The notes under the pieces were generated by a model. It was not told the DNA's origin and made no database searches. It worked only from the letters and a program-made list of their open reading frames with translations. A stretch of DNA of 64,000 nt, taken from the NCBI RefSeq assembly GCF_003002065.1, contig NZ_PVZG01000006.1:124001-188000 (forward strand), written 5' to 3'. The position numbers and the translations under genes are program-made. This DNA comes from Pseudosporangium ferrugineum. GTDB taxonomy: Bacteria; Actinomycetota; Actinomycetes; Mycobacteriales; Micromonosporaceae. This document shows, piece by piece, positions 60,612-64,000 of this stretch (positions are counted from its first letter, which is position 1; each line of letters begins with the position of its first letter).

Positions 60612-62978
60612 ATGTCCGGGACCTCCATAAACCTCGCCGCGGAGAGCGGCGAGGTGTCCCTCAGCGGGTCGAACGTCACGTTCGTCATCGTCGCGGTGGT
60701 GTTCGCGCTGGTAGCGCTCGCTTTCGCCGCCGTTTTCGTGCAGTCGGTGCTCAAGGCCGGCCGCGGCACGACCAACATGCAGGAGATCGCCGGCGCCGTG
60801 CAGGAAGGCGCGTCGGCCTATCTGTTCCGGCAGTTCAAGACCCTGGCGATCTTCGTCGTCATCGCGGTCGTGCTGCTGTTCCTGCTGCCCGTGCACGGCT
60901 CCGGTGACAACGAGACCGCGGTGAAGATCGGCCGCTCGCTCTTCTTCATCGTGGGTGCGGTCTTCAGCTCGTTCATCGGTGGCGCCGGCATGGCGCTCGC
61001 GACCCGGGCCAACCTGCGGGTTGCCGCGGCGGCCGGCGAGACCGGCGGCCGCGAGAAGGCGATGGGAATCGCGTTCCGCACCGGTGGCGTGGTCGGCTTC
61101 CTCACCGTGGGCCTCGGCCTCTTCGGTGGCGCGCTGGTCGTGCTGATCTACCGCGGCGACGCCCCGACCGTGCTCGAGGGCTTCGGCTTCGGCGCCGCGC
61201 TGCTCGCCATGTTCATGCGGGTCGGCGGCGGCATCTTCACCAAGGCCGCCGACGTCGGCGCCGACCTGGTGGGCAAGGTGGAGCAGGGCATCCCGGAGGA
61301 CGACCCGCGCAACGCCGCGACGATCGCCGACAACGTGGGCGACAACGTCGGTGACTGCGCCGGCATGGCCGCCGACCTCTTCGAGTCGTACGCGGTCACG
61401 CTCGTCGCCGCGCTGATCCTCGGCCAGGCGGCGTTCGGCCAGGACGGCCTGATCTTCCCGCTGATCGTCTCCACCATCGGTGTGGTCATCGCCATCGTCG
61501 GTGTCTTCATCACCCGGCTGCGCGCCTCGGACCGCAACGGCCTGACCGCCATCAACCGGGCGTTCTACATCTCGGCCGTGCTCTCCGCGATCATCGTGGC
61601 GATCGTCAGCTTCGTCTACCTGCCGGACTCCTTCGCCGGCTTCAACGACGCCTCGCTGGACGCCGGCGTCGTCGCCAGCGGCCGCAACCCGCAGCTGGTC
61701 GCGATCGGCGCGGTCGTCATCGGCATCGTGCTCGCCGCCGCCATCCAGGCCCTGACCGGCTACTTCACCGAGGTGGAGCGCCGCCCGGTGCAGGACATCG
61801 GCAAGTCGTCGCAGACCGGCGCGGCCACCGTCGTGCTGGCCGGCATCAGCGTCGGCCTCGAGTCCGCGGTCTACTCCGCGCTGCTGATCGGCGCCGGCGT
61901 CTACGGCGCGTTCCTGCTCGGCGGCTCGTCCATCACCCTGTCGCTCTTCGCGGTCGCGCTCGCCGGCACCGGCCTGCTCACCACCGTGGGCGTCATCGTC
62001 GCGATGGACACCTTCGGGCCGATCTCGGACAACGCGCAGGGCATCGCCGAGATGTCCGGCGACGTCGACGAGAAGGGCGCGCAGATCCTCACCGAGCTCG
62101 ACGCGGTCGGCAACACCACCAAGGCGATCACCAAGGGCATCGCGATCGCCACGGCCGTCCTCGCCGCCACGGCGCTGTTCGGCTCGTACACGAACACGCT
62201 GTCGACGTCGCTGGAGGACGCCGGCGTGAGCCCCGACCGGATCGGCACCGAGATCCTCGGCCTGCTCAACATCTCGAACCCGCGCAACCTGGTCGGCCTG
62301 CTGATCGGCGCCGCGGTGGTCTTCCTCTTCTCCGGCCTGGCGATCAACGCCGTCTCCCGCTCGGCGGGCGCGGTCGTGATGGAGGTACGCCGCCAGTTCC
62401 GCGAGTTCCCCGGCATCATGGACCGCACCCAGCGGCCCGAGTACGGCCGGGTGGTCGACATCTGCACCCGCGACGCGCAGCGTGAGCTGCTCACCCCGGG
62501 TCTGCTGGCCATCATGGCCCCGATCGCGGTCGGCTTCGGCCTCGGTGCCGGCGCGCTGGCGGCGTACCTGGCCGGTGCGATCGGCGCGGGCACGCTGATG
62601 GCGGTCTTCCTGGCCAACTCCGGTGGCGCCTGGGACAACGCCAAGAAGCTGGTCGAGGACGGCGCGTTCGGCGGCAAGGGCTCCGACGCCCACGCCGCGA
62701 CGGTCATCGGCGACACGGTCGGTGACCCGTTCAAGGACACCGCCGGCCCGGCCATCAACCCGCTGCTCAAGGTGATGAACCTGGTCTCCCTGCTGATCGC
62801 CCCGGCGGTCGTGGCCTGGAGCATCGGCACCGACGAGAACACCCCGCTGCGGGTCGGCATCGCCGTCGTGGCGGCGCTGATCATCGTGGCCGCGGTGGTC
62901 TGGAGCAAGCGCAAGCCGATCTCGATGGGCGAGGACGCTCCGGCCACGGAGTCCGCCTCGACGCGCGTCGACGCCTGA
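60612..62978 (+). CDS. hppA: Membrane proton-pumping pyrophosphatase
   Basis: A 788-residue, about 16-span pump that uses pyrophosphate hydrolysis to move H+. The catalytic signature GGIFTKAADVGADLVGKVE is followed by DDPRNAATIADNVGDNVGDCAGMAADLFE, seen as conserved DNVGDNVGD, and by the C-terminal DxxKDTAGP (DTVGDPFKDTAGPAINPLLK). The diagnostic site reads GNTTK503A, the Lys form of K+-independent enzymes. ATG 60612 has AGGAGG; GTG 60594 is too far upstream. It complements the nuo proton circuit. Confidence 0.96.
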   Translation: MSGTSINLAAESGEVSLSGSNVTFVIVAVVFALVALAFAAVFVQSVLKAGRGTTNMQEIAGAVQEGASAYLFRQFKTLAIFVVIAVVLLFLLPVHGSGDNETAVKIGRSLFFIVGAVFSSFIGGAGMALATRANLRVAAAAGETGGREKAMGIAFRTGGVVGFLTVGLGLFGGALVVLIYRGDAPTVLEGFGFGAALLAMFMRVGGGIFTKAADVGADLVGKVEQGIPEDDPRNAATIADNVGDNVGDCAGMAADLFESYAVTLVAALILGQAAFGQDGLIFPLIVSTIGVVIAIVGVFITRLRASDRNGLTAINRAFYISAVLSAIIVAIVSFVYLPDSFAGFNDASLDAGVVASGRNPQLVAIGAVVIGIVLAAAIQALTGYFTEVERRPVQDIGKSSQTGAATVVLAGISVGLESAVYSALLIGAGVYGAFLLGGSSITLSLFAVALAGTGLLTTVGVIVAMDTFGPISDNAQGIAEMSGDVDEKGAQILTELDAVGNTTKAITKGIAIATAVLAATALFGSYTNTLSTSLEDAGVSPDRIGTEILGLLNISNPRNLVGLLIGAAVVFLFSGLAINAVSRSAGAVVMEVRRQFREFPGIMDRTQRPEYGRVVDICTRDAQRELLTPGLLAIMAPIAVGFGLGAGALAAYLAGAIGAGTLMAVFLANSGGAWDNAKKLVEDGAFGGKGSDAHAATVIGDTVGDPFKDTAGPAINPLLKVMNLVSLLIAPAVVAWSIGTDENTPLRVGIAVVAALIIVAAVVWSKRKPISMGEDAPATESASTRVDA

Positions 62979-62992
62979 TCCGAAGTGGTCAG

Positions 62993-63024
62993 GGAGGGCA
63001 CCCGGCGCTCGCCGGGTGCCCTCC
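62993..63024 (+). terminator. Strong hairpin after hppA
   Basis: 14-bp arms (62993-63006, 63011-63024) around GCTC. There is no T-run. Confidence 0.82.
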
Positions 63025-63052
63025 GCCGCTCGATGCCCGTACGCTGCAAACC

Positions 63053-63583
63053 ATGCGCACGGCCCGCACCATCCCCTTACTCATCGTCTGCTCGCTCGTC
63101 GTGACACTCGGTGCTTGTTCGAGCGGCCCGGCCCCCCGCGCCTGGGCCGCTTCCGTCTGCAAGGTCCTGGCGCCGTGGCGCACGGAGATCGGCACCCTCA
63201 CGACCCGCACCCAGCAGCAGATGACCGCCGCGACGACCCCCGCCCAGGCGAAGGAGAACCTGATGCGGCTGTTCGGCGGGGCGGAGTCGGCGAGCGAGAA
63301 GGCCCGCGCGGGGGTGCAGGGTGCCGGCGTACCCGACGTGGACGAGGGTAAGAAGGTGGCGGAGAGCTTCACCGCCTCGCTCAGCGCCATGCGCGACGCG
63401 TACGGCCGCGCCCGGACCGGCATCGAGGCGCTCACGACCAGCCCGTCGAAGGACTTCTACACCCGGGTCGGCACGGTCGTGGAGACGCTCAACACCGAGT
63501 ACAAGGCCAGCGAGCTCGACACCAGCAACCTCTCGTCGGTGGAGCTCAAGCAGGCGTTCGACGAAGCCCCGGAGTGCCGCTGA
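63053..63583 (+). CDS. Putative lipoprotein
   Basis: A 176-residue protein. Signal MRTARTIPLLIVCSLVVTLGAC with the acylated Cys at 22 (lipobox LGAC). The mature part is mostly helical (AKENLMRLFGGAESASEKARAGVQ; KKVAESFTASLSAMRDAYGRARTGIEAL). ATG 63053 lies seven nt after TACGCT (63040-63045), suggesting a leaderless message. Function unknown. Confidence 0.85.
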   Translation: MRTARTIPLLIVCSLVVTLGACSSGPAPRAWAASVCKVLAPWRTEIGTLTTRTQQQMTAATTPAQAKENLMRLFGGAESASEKARAGVQGAGVPDVDEGKKVAESFTASLSAMRDAYGRARTGIEALTTSPSKDFYTRVGTVVETLNTEYKASELDTSNLSSVELKQAFDEAPECR

Positions 63584-63585
63584 CC

Positions 63586-64000
63586 ATGGCCGAGCCCGGG
63601 TGGCCGCTGATTCCGCGCGAGGTGTTGCCCGCGCCGGTCCGGCCCGCCCGGCCCCGGCCCCGGCGGATCGCCGCGACGACCCCCGCCGGCCGGCAGCTGT
63701 CCGTCTTCGGCGTCGAGGCCGTCGACCCCTCGCTGGCCGACCTGGCCGGTCTGCTGGCGGGCCCCGGCCGGCTCGGCAGGATGGGCGGCACGGCCCGGGT
63801 TTCGGTACGCGTGGACGCGGCGTGGCGGGTGCACGTGCTGGTCCAGGAGCTGGTCAGTCGCGGTCTGGTGGTCAACTGGCACCCGGTCGCGGAGACGCCG
63901 CGCGAGGAGCCCGTGGTCGAGCTCACGTCGGTGCCGGTGGATCAGGAGACGGACGACGAGAGGCCGCCCGCCCCGGCTCCCGAGCCCGACGGCGCGGAAG
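63586..64000 (+). CDS. Hypothetical protein, 5' part (cut by the window edge)
   Basis: An open frame of 138 codons starts three bases after the lipoprotein stop (MAEPGWPLIPREVLPAPVRPAR) and runs off the edge. A helix-turn-helix-like stretch is visible (DPSLADLAGLLAGPGRLGRMG...WRVHVLVQELVSRGLVVNWHPV), then an acidic Pro-rich region. It is probably co-transcribed with the lipoprotein. Family unknown. Confidence 0.7.
   Translation, partial: MAEPGWPLIPREVLPAPVRPARPRPRRIAATTPAGRQLSVFGVEAVDPSLADLAGLLAGPGRLGRMGGTARVSVRVDAAWRVHVLVQELVSRGLVVNWHPVAETPREEPVVELTSVPVDQETDDERPPAPAPEPDGAE

Overview
The window reads as chromosomal DNA of a high-GC actinobacterium, most likely Micromonosporaceae and Actinoplanes-like. 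The grounds are strong GC bias at third codon positions, many GTG starts, several probable leaderless starts, a futalosine-type menaquinone gene (mqnC), a complete 14-gene nuo operon, WXG100/EccE secretion genes, a Tad pilus operon, and the gene order Tad - helicase - BldG-like STAS - ATPase-like anti-sigma - hppA, which resembles Streptomyces. The genus assignment is an inference. Nothing in the window looks like a phage, insertion sequence, CRISPR array, rRNA or tRNA.

Layout. 1-2.9 kb: the N-terminal part of a SNF2-type helicase (cut by the left edge), a VOC/glyoxalase-like gene and a divergent TetR regulator that share one long palindromic operator. 3.1-7.5 kb: menaquinone genes mqnC, menG and a geranylgeranyl-reductase-like gene, with a near-consensus Rex (NADH/NAD+ sensor) site just before the reductase. 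7.6-23.8 kb: nuoA-N, almost entirely start/stop-overlapped and closed by a strong terminator; a polyprenyl diphosphate synthase follows. This stretch is a respiratory module: quinone head group, side chain, side-chain reduction and proton-pumping NADH dehydrogenase. 25-29.5 kb: an MFS permease, an IclR regulator, an ECF sigma/anti-sigma pair with its own ECF-type promoter, and a RarD-like permease. 29.5-39 kb: a holin-family membrane protein, about 650 bp of repeats, a partial type VII secretion set (eccE, two WXG100 proteins, a giant two-domain SseB-like protein and its partner). 39-48 kb: an alpha/beta-hydrolase lacking its nucleophile, a lipoprotein, two tandem M6 (immune-inhibitor-A-like) secreted metalloproteases with matching promoters, and acs. 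48-60 kb: a degenerate Fic-like protein, a PH-domain protein, a HAD phosphatase, a structured intergenic RNA candidate, a STAS protein, the Tad operon and a DUF1998 helicase. 59.5-64 kb: a BldG-like/anti-sigma pair, hppA, a lipoprotein and a gene cut by the right edge.

The most unusual feature is a recurring class of short tandem repeats at gene 3' ends. In at least four genes (tetR, mqnC, menG, polyprenyl synthase), and more loosely in eccE and the DUF1998 helicase, the array is built from copies of the gene's own last codons, usually with the stop codon inside the unit. Periods are often multiples of three (30, 36, 18 bp), and TGA alternates with CGA between units. Similar in-frame arrays occur inside tadB, a TadE-like gene and the SseB-like gene. 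I know of no described system that matches this; it is the best candidate here for something new.

Limits: no database search was possible. Families are assigned from motifs and remembered sequence patterns, and starts were chosen from ribosome-binding sites, -10 boxes and overlaps.
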